Under the pieces are notes generated by a model that did no database searches, was not told where the DNA came from, and saw only the letters and a list, made by a program, of their open reading frames with translations. Source: Pseudomonas sp. G2-4 (GTDB lineage Bacteria; Pseudomonadota; Gammaproteobacteria; Pseudomonadales; Pseudomonadaceae). From it: a stretch of 64,000 nt of DNA. The translations under genes and the position numbers were made by a program. Positions within the stretch are counted from its first letter, which is position 1, and each line of letters opens with the position of its first letter. Shown piece after piece: positions 15,789-23,646 of the stretch. Location of the stretch: positions 6,492,001-6,556,000 of the forward strand of contig NZ_CP125957.1 in the NCBI RefSeq assembly GCF_030064125.1, in the 5' to 3' direction.

Positions 15789-15879
15789 TGTGGGAGCGAG
15801 CTTGCTCGCGATAGTGGTGTGACAGGCAACAGTGATGTTGGATGTGACGCCCTCATCGCGAGCAAGCTCGCTCCCACAT
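15789..15879. repeat. REP doublet, type A
   Basis: Two inverted copies of TGTGGGAGCGAGCTTGCTCG plus CGATAG separated by about 40 bases, placed between the convergent thioesterase and pdxY genes. Confidence 0.92.
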
Positions 15880-15906
15880 GGATCTACATCATCTCCACGG
15901 TGTCGA

Positions 15907-16779
15907 TCAAAGGCTGATCGGCACCGCTTCGAAACGCACTCGCGGATGGGCAATCCGATCCTGGGCGCGGACCAGTTGCAGCTCGTAGCTGGCGCAGGCC
16001 TGGGTTTCCAACAGCACCTCATGCACCGCTGCGGCCGCGAATTCGAACGCTGCCACCAGGCTGTCCCCCAACAGTATCCGAGCCAGGAAAAGCCCAGACG
16101 TCAGGTCACCCACGCCCACCGGCTGGCGAGGGAAAGCCAGCAGCGGACGGCGTAGATGCCAGCTGCCGTCGGAGGTCACCAAGAGCATTTCGAAGCTGTC
16201 TTCAGGTTTGCCGGGGTAGACCAGATGTTTGACCAGCACCGCCTTCGGTCCGCGAGCCAATAGCGCGCAGGCCATGGCCAGGCAGTCCAGCAGCGACTGC
16301 GCCTTGCGCCCGGAGAAACTGTCCAACTCCAGTTGGTTCGGACACAGGAGATCCGCTACGGCAGCGGCTTCTTCCAACAGAAACTCACTGACTTCAGGCG
16401 CAACGATGCAACCTTTCTCTGGATGCCCCATGACCGGGTCACACAGGTACAGCGCCTTGGGATTGACCACCTTGATCCGCGCCACGCCCGTCAGGATCGC
16501 TCGCCCCTGAGCGGCGCTGCCCAGGTAACCGGATAGGACCGCGTCGCAGTTCCCCAGCTCACCGATCGCCGCGATACCCTCTACCAACGCCGGTATCTGA
16601 TGCGGCGCAAGCACCTCCCCGGTCCATTGGCCGTACTGGGTGTGATTGGAGAACTGCACGGTGTTGAGCGGCCATACGTTCACCCCAACCCGCTGCATCG
16701 GAAACACGGCAGCGCTGTTGCCAGCGTGACCGAATACCACGTGAGACTGGATCGCAAGCAGATGAGGTGTACGTTTCAT
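15907..16779 (-). CDS. pdxY: Pyridoxal kinase PdxY
   Basis: A ribokinase-fold kinase of 290 residues that phosphorylates pyridoxal in the vitamin B6 salvage pathway. It begins [20 protein letters not shown] with the substrate-binding [10 protein letters not shown] motif, continues with [32 protein letters not shown] and [13 protein letters not shown], and ends with the anion-hole and catalytic Asp motif [17 protein letters not shown]. Length and motifs match PdxY rather than PdxK. It is a single-gene unit, divergent from the DUF3301 gene across about 120 bases. Confidence 0.95.
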   Translation of the reverse strand: MKRTPHLLAIQSHVVFGHAGNSAAVFPMQRVGVNVWPLNTVQFSNHTQYGQWTGEVLAPHQIPALVEGIAAIGELGNCDAVLSGYLGSAAQGRAILTGVARIKVVNPKALYLCDPVMGHPEKGCIVAPEVSEFLLEEAAAVADLLCPNQLELDSFSGRKAQSLLDCLAMACALLARGPKAVLVKHLVYPGKPEDSFEMLLVTSDGSWHLRRPLLAFPRQPVGVGDLTSGLFLARILLGDSLVAAFEFAAAAVHEVLLETQACASYELQLVRAQDRIAHPRVRFEAVPISL

Positions 16780-16898
16780 GCGGGAAGTTTCCGTAAAACG
16801 ATTGGAATTCGAGCCGCGCAGTATGCGACTAAACGCAGCCTGTACGACAGACCGGCGACACAGTTAAGCTGACCGCAACTTGTTGGAGCACTTCGTTC

Positions 16899-17321
16899 AT
16901 GCTGACCCTTGGAAATATTTTCGTGCTAATGCTGCTGGCTACCGGCGGGGCCTGGCTGTGGCATAACCATGGCTTGCGCGAACGGGCCTTGGCGAGGGTC
17001 ATGCAGCATTGTGCCAACCTCAAGATCGAGCTGCTGGACGGCAACGTGGCGCTGAAAAAGATCGGTTTCGTGAAAGATGCAAACGGGCGACGACGGCTGG
17101 CGCGTATCTATAATTTCGAGTTTACCGTCACGGGCGAAACCCGCCATTCGGGCACCATTACCCAGTTCGGTGCCCACAGCGCAAACATCGAGCTGGCGCC
17201 CTACCCGATGCCATTCGAAGAATCACCGCCCACGCCGATTGAACCGGTCCCGACCAGGCCCAGGGCTGAGGTCATCGAGTTGAGCCAGTGGCGTCAGGAA
17301 CACAACAAGTGGAAGCCTTGA
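16899..17321 (+). CDS. DUF3301 family protein, single membrane anchor
   Basis: A 140-residue protein with one N-terminal membrane helix (LGNIFVLMLLATGGAWLWHNHG) and a C-terminal DUF3301 region containing CANLKIELLDGNVALKKIGFVKD and the RRRLARIYNFEFTVTGETRHSGTI core, ending in a proline-rich tail. The tail likely lies in the cytoplasm. The family is widespread in gammaproteobacteria and has no known function. It is followed by the convergent CobW-type gene 12 bases further on. Confidence 0.85.
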   Translation: MLTLGNIFVLMLLATGGAWLWHNHGLRERALARVMQHCANLKIELLDGNVALKKIGFVKDANGRRRLARIYNFEFTVTGETRHSGTITQFGAHSANIELAPYPMPFEESPPTPIEPVPTRPRAEVIELSQWRQEHNKWKP

Positions 17322-17333
17322 AGCAGGACTGAT

Positions 17334-18299
17334 TCAGGGGCACCGACATTTCGCCAGACCGGCTTGCAGGGCATCAACGTCTTGCGGCTCATCGAAAATC
17401 AGTTCGATCCGTGAATCCTGACGCCACTCGCTGGCTCTCCAACCCAGTGCGGTGCCGTCCAACGCATTGGCTGATACCCAGCCGTCGGCGCTGTGGATAA
17501 CCAGCTTCGCGCGTTTCCAGGCCCGGCCTTGCAGCCATTGAGTCAGCGCCTCGGTGTCGAATCGCTGGCTCGGGTGCCAGCGCCAGCCGATACTCCAGCT
17601 GTCTTCCAGCTGCTGATACAGGCAGATCGGCGACTTGGGATCGGTCCAGATGGCTGGCATCTGGCCCACGTCCTGAGGCAAGACCAGGTTATCCACAACC
17701 CCGCTCCCTCGAGCCTGCAACCCCGGCAACCGATCAATCGGCAGCACCGCCTGTTGTGTCCAGTACAACGCACGCTGCGGCAGTTGCGCAGTGACGTGGG
17801 CGCGATCGGTTTCGGTGAGGTTTTCAGCTTTGTTCAATACCAACAGTCCGGCGTAGTCCAAGGCTTGTCGTTGGGCCTCGGGCAACGGCTTGCCCGCCGC
17901 CATCGCCTGGGCATCCAGCACCAGCACGCAAGGCTGGACCGCCAGCACGCCGAGCCAGGGTGCCTCGTTCAGTTGGCGCATCAATTGCGCCGGATGGCCC
18001 AGCCCCGACGGCTCGATGAACAGCCGGTGCGGCCGAGCCTTGCGCAACAAACGACCGAGACCGATCTGAAAGGGCGCACCGTTGACGCAACACAAACAGC
18101 CCCCGGCCACTTCGCCCAGTGCGATACCATCGGCGGCCTGGGTCAGCAACGCGGCATCCAGGCCGATCTGACCAAACTCGTTGATCAACACCGCCCAGCG
18201 CTCGTTGGCCGGACGCTGGGCCAGCAGTTGCTTGATCAAGCTGGTCTTGCCCGCTCCCAAGGGGCCGGCGATGACATGGGTGGGGATGTTCTGCAACAT
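17334..18299 (-). CDS. CobW-family GTPase (metal chaperone type)
   Basis: A 321-residue G3E GTPase. Walker A is GPLGAGKTSLIKQLL near residue 12, and GEVAGGCLCCVNG carries the CxCC metal-binding motif of CobW/COG0523 proteins. LFIEPSGLGHP is the switch motif and VLNKAE takes the NKxD position. A C-terminal CobW-C domain follows from about 215. These GTPases insert zinc or cobalt into client enzymes. It is shorter than and distinct from the ZigA-type paralogue at 19.3 kb. It starts 27 bases from the divergent secreted-protein gene, so their promoters must overlap the neighbour. No Zur box is obvious immediately upstream, so metal control of this copy is not shown. Confidence 0.85.
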   Translation of the reverse strand: MLQNIPTHVIAGPLGAGKTSLIKQLLAQRPANERWAVLINEFGQIGLDAALLTQAADGIALGEVAGGCLCCVNGAPFQIGLGRLLRKARPHRLFIEPSGLGHPAQLMRQLNEAPWLGVLAVQPCVLVLDAQAMAAGKPLPEAQRQALDYAGLLVLNKAENLTETDRAHVTAQLPQRALYWTQQAVLPIDRLPGLQARGSGVVDNLVLPQDVGQMPAIWTDPKSPICLYQQLEDSWSIGWRWHPSQRFDTEALTQWLQGRAWKRAKLVIHSADGWVSANALDGTALGWRASEWRQDSRIELIFDEPQDVDALQAGLAKCRCP

Positions 18300-18326
18300 A
18301 ATCGACGGCTTTCGATGGAGGTGAAA

Positions 18327-18680
18327 ATGCGGATGATCGGCTGGTTGTTACTGGCACTGACTTCCAACCAAGCACTGGCCCAGGCTTGTGTGGTGCACAG
18401 TCAGGCGGAACGGCTCGATGTAAAAGTCTGCCAGCAGAACCGCAACATTCCGCAGAAGTTGTTCGCCGACGGCTTCTGCCAGCCAAGCCTCGCCGGGCAA
18501 AAAGTCGAGGTGCAGTACGTCGATCAGTGCCCTGGCGGCGCGTTTGGTGTCTGCAGCAACGCCCAAGTCGCCAATATGCCCTACCGCCAGGATATTCACT
18601 ATTACGGCGTGGCCACCGATGCGGCTTATCTCCAGCCGTTTTGTGAAGGGCAAAGCCAGGGTACCTGGCTCAAGCCTTAG
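18327..18680 (+). CDS. Secreted cysteine-rich small protein, unknown function
   Basis: A 117-residue protein with a clear signal peptide (MRMIGWLLLALTSNQALAQA) and a mature region with six cysteines, suited to three disulfides in the periplasm. The rest includes PYRQDIHYYGVATDAAYLQ and a final GTWLKP. I do not recognise a named family. The start is ATG 18327 because GGAGG sits five bases before it; ATG 18315 and 18333 are alternatives. It sits among zinc-linked genes but has no metal-binding motif that I can see. Its stop overlaps the last bases of the convergent DUF1826 gene. Confidence 0.7.
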   Translation: MRMIGWLLLALTSNQALAQACVVHSQAERLDVKVCQQNRNIPQKLFADGFCQPSLAGQKVEVQYVDQCPGGAFGVCSNAQVANMPYRQDIHYYGVATDAAYLQPFCEGQSQGTWLKP

Positions 18681-19327
18681 GCCAGCCAGTCCAGCGTGAG
18701 GATCAATCGACGGTCCCCCTGGGCCAGTTCCGGGGAACGATGGATCAGGCCGAGCCCTTCATTGCCGCGCCATTTCTCGCCTTTGAGCAAAGCCACATCA
18801 CCGCTGCAAAGTTGCTGGATCACCCGCGGATCGCTGGGCTCGGCTTCGGGCTGCGCCAGACATCGACGGTCCATGGCCCCTTCCTCCAACCATTGGCTGC
18901 CGACACCGGCGTAAGTGGTGATCAGCCGCACCGGCACGTGGTCGACGTGAAAGCGCGGGCACATGGCTTTGTCCAGTGTTCGCAGACGCAGGCCGATACG
19001 CCGGGCCCCTAGCAGGCACGCAAACGCGCTGACCAGCCAGGCGACGTCGGCGATAAAGCCTTCGTAGCCTTGCAGGTCGCTGAAGCCCTTGGCGAGACCG
19101 TTCAACGCCGGTGGCGTGTCCTCTTCCGGCAATTCGAGAACCAGCGACTCAGCCAGAGGCTCATCCAGCGAAAGCACCAACGCCGAAAAATCGTGGATGT
19201 GGGCCGGAAGCTCACGCTGCCAGACCGCCAGATTGGTACCGTCGTCGAGGATCTGCGTCAGAATCCGTGGCGTATCGCCCTGGACCTGCCGCACCTGCGC
19301 AACCCTTTTCAGAGTGGGCGCCAGCAT
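18677..19327 (-). CDS. DUF1826 family protein of the ZigA operon
   Basis: A 216-residue cytosolic protein of the DUF1826 family. The C-terminal half has conserved features CPRFHVDHVPVRLITTYAG, GSQWLEEG and GDVALLKGEKW, in which an HxxH-like His/Asp/His set resembles a metal or 2-oxoglutarate-oxygenase-type cupin site; this reading is a guess. In Pseudomonas the family is found next to ZigA in Zur-controlled operons. Here it starts at the last base of zigA (one-base overlap, ATGA-like), so it is cotranslated and expressed with it. Its 3' end overlaps the convergent secreted-protein gene by four bases. Confidence 0.78.
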   Translation of the reverse strand: MLAPTLKRVAQVRQVQGDTPRILTQILDDGTNLAVWQRELPAHIHDFSALVLSLDEPLAESLVLELPEEDTPPALNGLAKGFSDLQGYEGFIADVAWLVSAFACLLGARRIGLRLRTLDKAMCPRFHVDHVPVRLITTYAGVGSQWLEEGAMDRRCLAQPEAEPSDPRVIQQLCSGDVALLKGEKWRGNEGLGLIHRSPELAQGDRRLILTLDWLA

Positions 19328-20535
19328 CAGGCCGCGACCTCGTCATGCCACGGACCGAATGGGTCCGGCAACAAGCGCCAGCTCTCCGCACCCAGGGCCA
19401 TTTCCGCGTCGGTGAGCAGACAAGCATCCAACTCCGCGCTGAGCCGGACGAAGTCGAGGTTTTGTCCGATGAATACCAATTCCTGACGGCAATCGCCCGT
19501 CGTGGGAAGCCAGTTTTTCAGGATGGCCGCGGTACTTTCTTCGTCTTGTGGCCATTGGTTTTTTGGCACGAAACGCCACCAGCGCCCGGCAAACCCATGC
19601 CGCATCAGGCCGCCGGCTTGGGACCAACTGCCCGCTTCCTCAGGTTTGCTGGCCAACCAGAAGAACCCCTTGGAGCGTAGGAGTTTGCCATTGGTCCATG
19701 GACGGTCGATCAAGCTGAAAAAACGCTGGGGGTGAAAGGGTCGGCGCGCCAGATAGGCCGTCGAGGCGATGCCATACTCTTCGCTTTCGGGCACATGTTC
19801 GCCGCGTAACTCTTGTAGCCAGCCGGGAGCTTGAGCCGCGCGTTCAAAGTCAAAAAGGCCGGTGTCGAGAATGCTCCCCAGAGGGACCTGGCCCATAACC
19901 ATGGGAATGATCCGGGCCTGGGCGTTGAGACGTTGCAGAATGGCGACCAACTCCTCCCGCTCGTGACGGCTGATCAGGTCAATTTTGCTGATCAAAATCA
20001 CATCGGCGAACTCGATCTGTTCGATCAGAAGGTCAGTAATCGAGCGCTCGTCTTCCTCGCCCAAGGTTTCGCCCCGTGAGGCCAGACTTTCGGCGGCCTG
20101 GAAATCCAGCAGGAAATTCACCCCATCAACCACCGTCACCATGGTGTCGAGCCGTGCGACATCGGCCAGGCTACGGCCCTCTTCATCACGAAACGTGAAG
20201 GTTTCCGCCACCGGCAAGGGTTCAGAAATACCCGTCGATTCGATCAGCAGATAATCGAAGCGCCCTTCCCTGGCAAGCTGGCCGACTTCTTCCAGCAAGT
20301 CCTCCCGCAGCGTGCAGCAGATGCAGCCATTGCTCATTTCCACCAATTTCTCTTCGGCGCGGTTCAGCGTCACATCTCGCTGGACTTCGCTGCCATCGAT
20401 GTTGATCTCGCTCATATCGTTGACGATCACGGCGACCCGTAGATTGTCGCGGTTACGCAACACGTAGTTGAGCAGCGTGCTTTTACCGGCACCGAGGAAT
20501 CCGGAAAGCACGGTGACAGGAAGGCGATTGGGCAT
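19327..20535 (-). CDS. zigA: Zinc metallochaperone GTPase ZigA (COG0523)
   Basis: A 402-residue G3E GTPase. It begins [20 protein letters not shown] (Walker A), then [21 protein letters not shown] (CxCC metal motif), [11 protein letters not shown] (switch), LISKIDLI (NKxD position) and a long C-terminal CobW-C domain. ZigA-type proteins deliver zinc to essential enzymes in zinc shortage and are repressed by Zur. A perfect Zur-type palindrome lies 102 bases upstream. ATG 20535 is chosen because GAGGA is eight bases before it; an in-frame 40-residue upstream extension would run through the Zur box. The DUF1826 gene follows with a one-base overlap. Confidence 0.92.
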   Translation of the reverse strand: MPNRLPVTVLSGFLGAGKSTLLNYVLRNRDNLRVAVIVNDMSEINIDGSEVQRDVTLNRAEEKLVEMSNGCICCTLREDLLEEVGQLAREGRFDYLLIESTGISEPLPVAETFTFRDEEGRSLADVARLDTMVTVVDGVNFLLDFQAAESLASRGETLGEEDERSITDLLIEQIEFADVILISKIDLISRHEREELVAILQRLNAQARIIPMVMGQVPLGSILDTGLFDFERAAQAPGWLQELRGEHVPESEEYGIASTAYLARRPFHPQRFFSLIDRPWTNGKLLRSKGFFWLASKPEEAGSWSQAGGLMRHGFAGRWWRFVPKNQWPQDEESTAAILKNWLPTTGDCRQELVFIGQNLDFVRLSAELDACLLTDAEMALGAESWRLLPDPFGPWHDEVAA

Positions 20536-20636
20536 CAGGTATATCCTCATCGGGGGCGGCCATAGCTGACGCGGTTCACGCGTACTGCGGCTCGTTTTCA
20601 GGCTTTGACTGGGGTTCAAGGTCTGCGTGCTTTTTA

Positions 20637-20651
20637 TGTTATAGTATAACA
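20637..20651. promoter_or_regulatory. Zur box 1 (TGTTATA-G-TATAACA)
   Basis: A perfect 15-bp palindrome between zigA and the divergent 130-residue gene, 102 and 47 bases from their starts. It matches the GTTATAnnATAAC-like Zur sites of Pseudomonas and overlaps possible -10 hexamers on both strands, so one site could repress both directions. Confidence 0.82.
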
Positions 20652-20698
20652 ACACAATTCAACCAGCCCTGCAGCTTTCATTGGTCTAAGAACAATCA

Positions 20699-21091
20699 AT
20701 GCGCAGTCATTTGAAATTCGCTTTAGCGAGCCCCTTATTGCTATGGGTGTTAAGTGCGTCGGCGCAAAACCCGCTCTTGGCGAACTGCACCCGCAGCGCG
20801 AACTTGCTGGCTTGTGTGGATGGGCAAGGCAATGCCTACAGCGTCGCGACGACCGGGAGCACGATTTACTTGCGAGGTTTTGAAGCGACCAGTCACCGCT
20901 ACTGGGCACAAACCAACAGTCGTTACGGTCAACTCACGTTCTTTACAGGCTTGGCGTCCGACGGTGAGAGTTGGGTTGGCTACAGTCGGCGTGTTGGCTG
21001 GACGACGATCAATCGATTTTCCAGCTCGGGCGGTAGCACCGGAAAATTCGTGTGCGGTCGTATGAATGGTTGCCAGGATTCGTCACGCTGA
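20699..21091 (+). CDS. Secreted small protein behind a Zur box, unknown function
   Basis: A 130-residue protein with a signal peptide (MRSHLKFALASPLLLWVLSA, ending ASAQ) and a mature domain with four cysteines, rich in Ser, Thr, Gly and aromatic residues (VDGQGNAYSVATTGSTIY, YWAQTNSRYGQLTFFTG). It looks like a small beta-rich periplasmic or secreted protein. No His or Cys cluster typical of zinc scavengers is present. The ribosome site is weak. Zur box 1 lies 47 bases upstream, so it is likely made under zinc starvation. I know no function for it. Confidence 0.75.
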   Translation: MRSHLKFALASPLLLWVLSASAQNPLLANCTRSANLLACVDGQGNAYSVATTGSTIYLRGFEATSHRYWAQTNSRYGQLTFFTGLASDGESWVGYSRRVGWTTINRFSSSGGSTGKFVCGRMNGCQDSSR

Positions 21092-21107
21092 TGTTTCACG
21101 TGGAACG
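21092..21107. other. parS site 1 (TGTTTCACGTGGAACG)
   Basis: It contains the 14-base ParB-binding core GTTTCACGTGGAAC, matching the bacterial parS consensus TGTTtCACGTGGAACA except for the last base. It lies in the gap just after the Zur-linked secreted gene. Confidence 0.85.
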
Positions 21108-21160
21108 TGAGAGGAAACAGATGAAAGTTCGTTCATGAAAAAGGTTTCTTCGAATCAACC

Positions 21161-21173
21161 GTTATACTATAAC
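21161..21173. promoter_or_regulatory. Zur box 2 (GTTATA-C-TATAAC)
   Basis: A perfect 13-bp palindrome, the same motif as Zur box 1, 32 bases before the folE2 start. It overlaps a TATACT/TATAAC -10-like sequence and probably represses the folE2-ABC transporter operon when zinc is sufficient. Confidence 0.82.
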
Positions 21174-21204
21174 ATTAAATTCGAACCTACGATGGACCTT
21201 GACC

Positions 21205-22101
21205 ATGAATGCGTTAACGCTGCCAGACGTTGCTGCGCAGGTTTCACGCCAAGCTCTGCCGCTCGATTGGGTCGGTATGTGTGGCATTGCAACACCCGTG
21301 TTAATCGACGGTCAGCGTCTGAGCGCGATCGCCGACGCAGGTGTCAGCCTCGACGATGGAGACGCTCGAGGCATTCACATGTCCCGTCTGTACCTGGCGT
21401 TGGAAATGCTGGAAGAGACGCCCCTTTCCCCGATGCTCTTGCGCCGCCTATTGCAGCAGTTTCTTGATAGCCACGAAGGCTTATCCCAGACCGCGTCCCT
21501 AAGCATTCATACTGATTTGCTGCTCAAGCGCTCGGCGTTGATCAGCCCTTTGGCTGGTTGGAAGCGTTATCCGGTGAGCATTGAAGCGCAGCTGAAAAAC
21601 GCTGTGTTCCACGTGGAACTGAAAATCCAGATCCCCTATTCCTCCACCTGCCCTTGCTCGGCAGCACTGGCCCGGCAGTTAATCCAGCAGCAATTCGTGG
21701 AGGACTTCGCCAACAAAAAGCTTGAGCACGCCGAAGTCCTCGCGTGGTTGGGTTCCGCAAACGGCATTGTTGCTACCCCTCATAGCCAGCGCAGTACCGC
21801 TAACCTGAGTCTACGGCTGAAGACCAACGTCGACGAATTGCCACTGCTGTCTCTGATCAATGAAGCTGAAGCAGCCCTCGGCACCGCTGTGCAAACCGCA
21901 GTCAAACGCGCCGATGAACAGGCCTTCGCTCTCGCCAACGGTCAAAACCTGATGTTCTGCGAGGATGCCGCTCGGCGATTAAGCACAGCCTTGCGACGAT
22001 CATCCAGCATCGTCGCCCTCGATGTTCGCGTCGTCCACGCCGAAAGCCTGCATGCCCATGACGCCGTGGCTCAAAGCCGCTGGCAGCGGGAGGCATCATG
22101 A
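21205..22101 (+). CDS. folE2: GTP cyclohydrolase FolE2 (zinc-independent type IB)
   Basis: A 298-residue GTP cyclohydrolase of the COG1469 type. It makes dihydroneopterin triphosphate, the first step of folate synthesis, and replaces zinc-dependent FolE when zinc is scarce. Recognised motifs are VGMCGIATPV near the start, LYLALEMLEETPLS, and IPYSSTCPCSAALARQL with the conserved active-site cysteine region, then HSQRSTANLSL. ATG 21205 is used. It is preceded by Zur box 2 and its stop overlaps the start of the ABC ATPase gene (ATGA), so the enzyme and the importer are coexpressed. A parS site lies inside the coding region at 21605. Confidence 0.95.
   Translation: MNALTLPDVAAQVSRQALPLDWVGMCGIATPVLIDGQRLSAIADAGVSLDDGDARGIHMSRLYLALEMLEETPLSPMLLRRLLQQFLDSHEGLSQTASLSIHTDLLLKRSALISPLAGWKRYPVSIEAQLKNAVFHVELKIQIPYSSTCPCSAALARQLIQQQFVEDFANKKLEHAEVLAWLGSANGIVATPHSQRSTANLSLRLKTNVDELPLLSLINEAEAALGTAVQTAVKRADEQAFALANGQNLMFCEDAARRLSTALRRSSSIVALDVRVVHAESLHAHDAVAQSRWQREAS
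21605..21620. other. parS site 2 (TGTTCCACGTGGAACT), inside folE2
   Basis: A perfect 14-base palindromic core GTTCCACGTGGAAC within codons of about residues 134-139 of folE2. It is 498 bases from parS site 1. Confidence 0.88.
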
Positions 22102-22766
22102 TCCGTTGCCAAACCTTGCGCTGGGGCGCACCCGGACAACCCCTCACGCCGTCGCTGAACATGGAGCGGCCGGCGGGAAGCCTGACCGCCATCATTGGCG
22201 CCAACGGGTCGGGCAAAAGCAGTTTGCTGAAAGTGCTCGCAGGGCTGCAAAAACCGCTGTCCGGCAAAGTCACGCTGAGTGTTCCACGGCGTGGCGGTGT
22301 CTCGTTCCTGCCACAGCAGCAACAATTGGACCGACAATTCCCCATCAGTTTGCAAGAGTTGGTGGCCGCTGGTTCCTGGGGCAATCGCCACACGCCGGCC
22401 ATGCGAAGACAGTTGCTTCAGACCGTCCTGGAAAACTGGGCTCTAACAGGCCTGGAACATCGCCCTTTGATGGCCCTGTCGGGCGGTGAGTTACAACGCG
22501 CCCTGCTCGCTCGCCTGAGTCTGGCTGAAGCACCGCTGCTGTTGCTCGACGAACCCCACGCGGCCCTCGACGAACAAGGCCAGACGCTCCTGTGGCAACA
22601 CATCCATGGCTGGCACGCTGCGGGCAGAACCTTGGTGGTGGTTTGTCATGACTTGGCGGCAGTACGCGAGCACATGCCTGACACATTGCTGATCAGCCAT
22701 ACCGGCTGTGTACTCGACCGCAGTGTCGACCTGATCGCCCAGCAACCTTACACGCAGGTGGCCTGA
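22098..22766 (+). CDS. Metal (zinc) ABC importer, ATP-binding protein
   Basis: A 222-residue ABC ATPase. Walker A is GANGSGKSSLLK, the Q-loop is LPQQQQL, the signature is LSGGELQRALLARL, and Walker B is LLLLDEPHAALD with the H-loop VVVCHD. It powers import of a divalent metal with the permease and binding protein that follow. It overlaps folE2 by four bases and the permease by one base. Zur box 2 upstream of the operon and the folE2 partner point to zinc. It could be classed as ZnuC or AztA type; I cannot separate these from sequence alone, so no symbol is given. Confidence 0.88.
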   Translation: MIRCQTLRWGAPGQPLTPSLNMERPAGSLTAIIGANGSGKSSLLKVLAGLQKPLSGKVTLSVPRRGGVSFLPQQQQLDRQFPISLQELVAAGSWGNRHTPAMRRQLLQTVLENWALTGLEHRPLMALSGGELQRALLARLSLAEAPLLLLDEPHAALDEQGQTLLWQHIHGWHAAGRTLVVVCHDLAAVREHMPDTLLISHTGCVLDRSVDLIAQQPYTQVA

Positions 22767-23635
22767 TGCTCCTCGCGGCGACCCATTTCTGGCAACCCTT
22801 TCAGGAGTTCGTCTTCATGCGCCGGGCCTTGTTTGGCGGCCTGGTGTTGGCATGCAGTACGGCCCCGTTGGGGGTCTTTTTGATTCTGCGCCGCATGAGC
22901 CTGATCGGCGACGCCGTGGCTCACGGCATTTTACCCGGCGCGGCCTTGGGGTTCTGGTTCGCCGGGTTGAGCTTGCCAGCCCTGACGCTGGGCGGCCTCG
23001 GCGCGGGTCTGAGTATGGCTGGGCTGGCCGCGTGGATCACCCGTCGTACCGGTCTGCGGGAAGACGCCAGCCTCGCGGCGATCTATCCCATTTCCTTGGC
23101 AGCAGGCGTGTTGATTCTCGGCATGGCCGGCAAGCGCCTGGATCTGCTTCACCTATTGTTCGGCTCGGCACTGGCAGTAGATGGCCCGACACTCACCGGC
23201 ATGCTCTGGGTTTCCGGGGCCAGCCTGGTAGCGATGGCGTTGATTTATCGGCCCTTGCTGCTCGACACGCTGGATCCGCTATTCCTGCAAACCGTCAGCC
23301 GCCTGGGTCCCTTGGCCCATGGTGTGTTCCTGACCCTGGTGGTGTTGAACCTGGTGATCGGCTTCCAAGCCATCGGTGCGCTGATGGTGGTCGGATTGAT
23401 GATGCTGCCGGCCGCCGCCTCGCGGTTCTGGAGCCGTCGGCTGCCGATCCTGATGATGGTCGCGGCGCTGCTCGGTTGCCTGTCGGTGTGGTTTGGCCTG
23501 TTGTTGTCTTTCTATCTATCGCTGCCCAGCGGGCCCGCCATCGTACTGGTGGCGGGCGCGTTGTATCTGCTGTCCGTGGTATTCGGTCCGGTGCACGGTT
23601 TGTTGCGCCGCCCGCCTTTGCTCACATCCCAATGA
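22766..23635 (+). CDS. Metal (zinc) ABC importer, permease
   Basis: A 289-residue polytopic inner-membrane protein of the ABC-3 (ZnuB/MntB) family with about eight or nine hydrophobic segments. The diagnostic cytoplasmic loop reads LRRMSLIGDAVAHGILPGAALGF, and LNLVIGFQAIGALMVVGLMMLPAAAS matches the C-terminal conserved helix. It forms the channel for the metal delivered by the binding protein. Its start overlaps the ATPase stop by one base and its stop is 11 bases before the binding-protein gene. No direct metal-specificity residue can be named. Confidence 0.9.
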   Translation: MLLAATHFWQPFQEFVFMRRALFGGLVLACSTAPLGVFLILRRMSLIGDAVAHGILPGAALGFWFAGLSLPALTLGGLGAGLSMAGLAAWITRRTGLREDASLAAIYPISLAAGVLILGMAGKRLDLLHLLFGSALAVDGPTLTGMLWVSGASLVAMALIYRPLLLDTLDPLFLQTVSRLGPLAHGVFLTLVVLNLVIGFQAIGALMVVGLMMLPAAASRFWSRRLPILMMVAALLGCLSVWFGLLLSFYLSLPSGPAIVLVAGALYLLSVVFGPVHGLLRRPPLLTSQ

Positions 23636-23646
23636 GGTGTTTCCCG

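Noticed and set aside
17493..18680. A 395-codon plus-strand frame
   Set aside because: The first 270 codons are antisense to the CobW GTPase; only the last 117 codons, from 18327, have a ribosome site and signal peptide.
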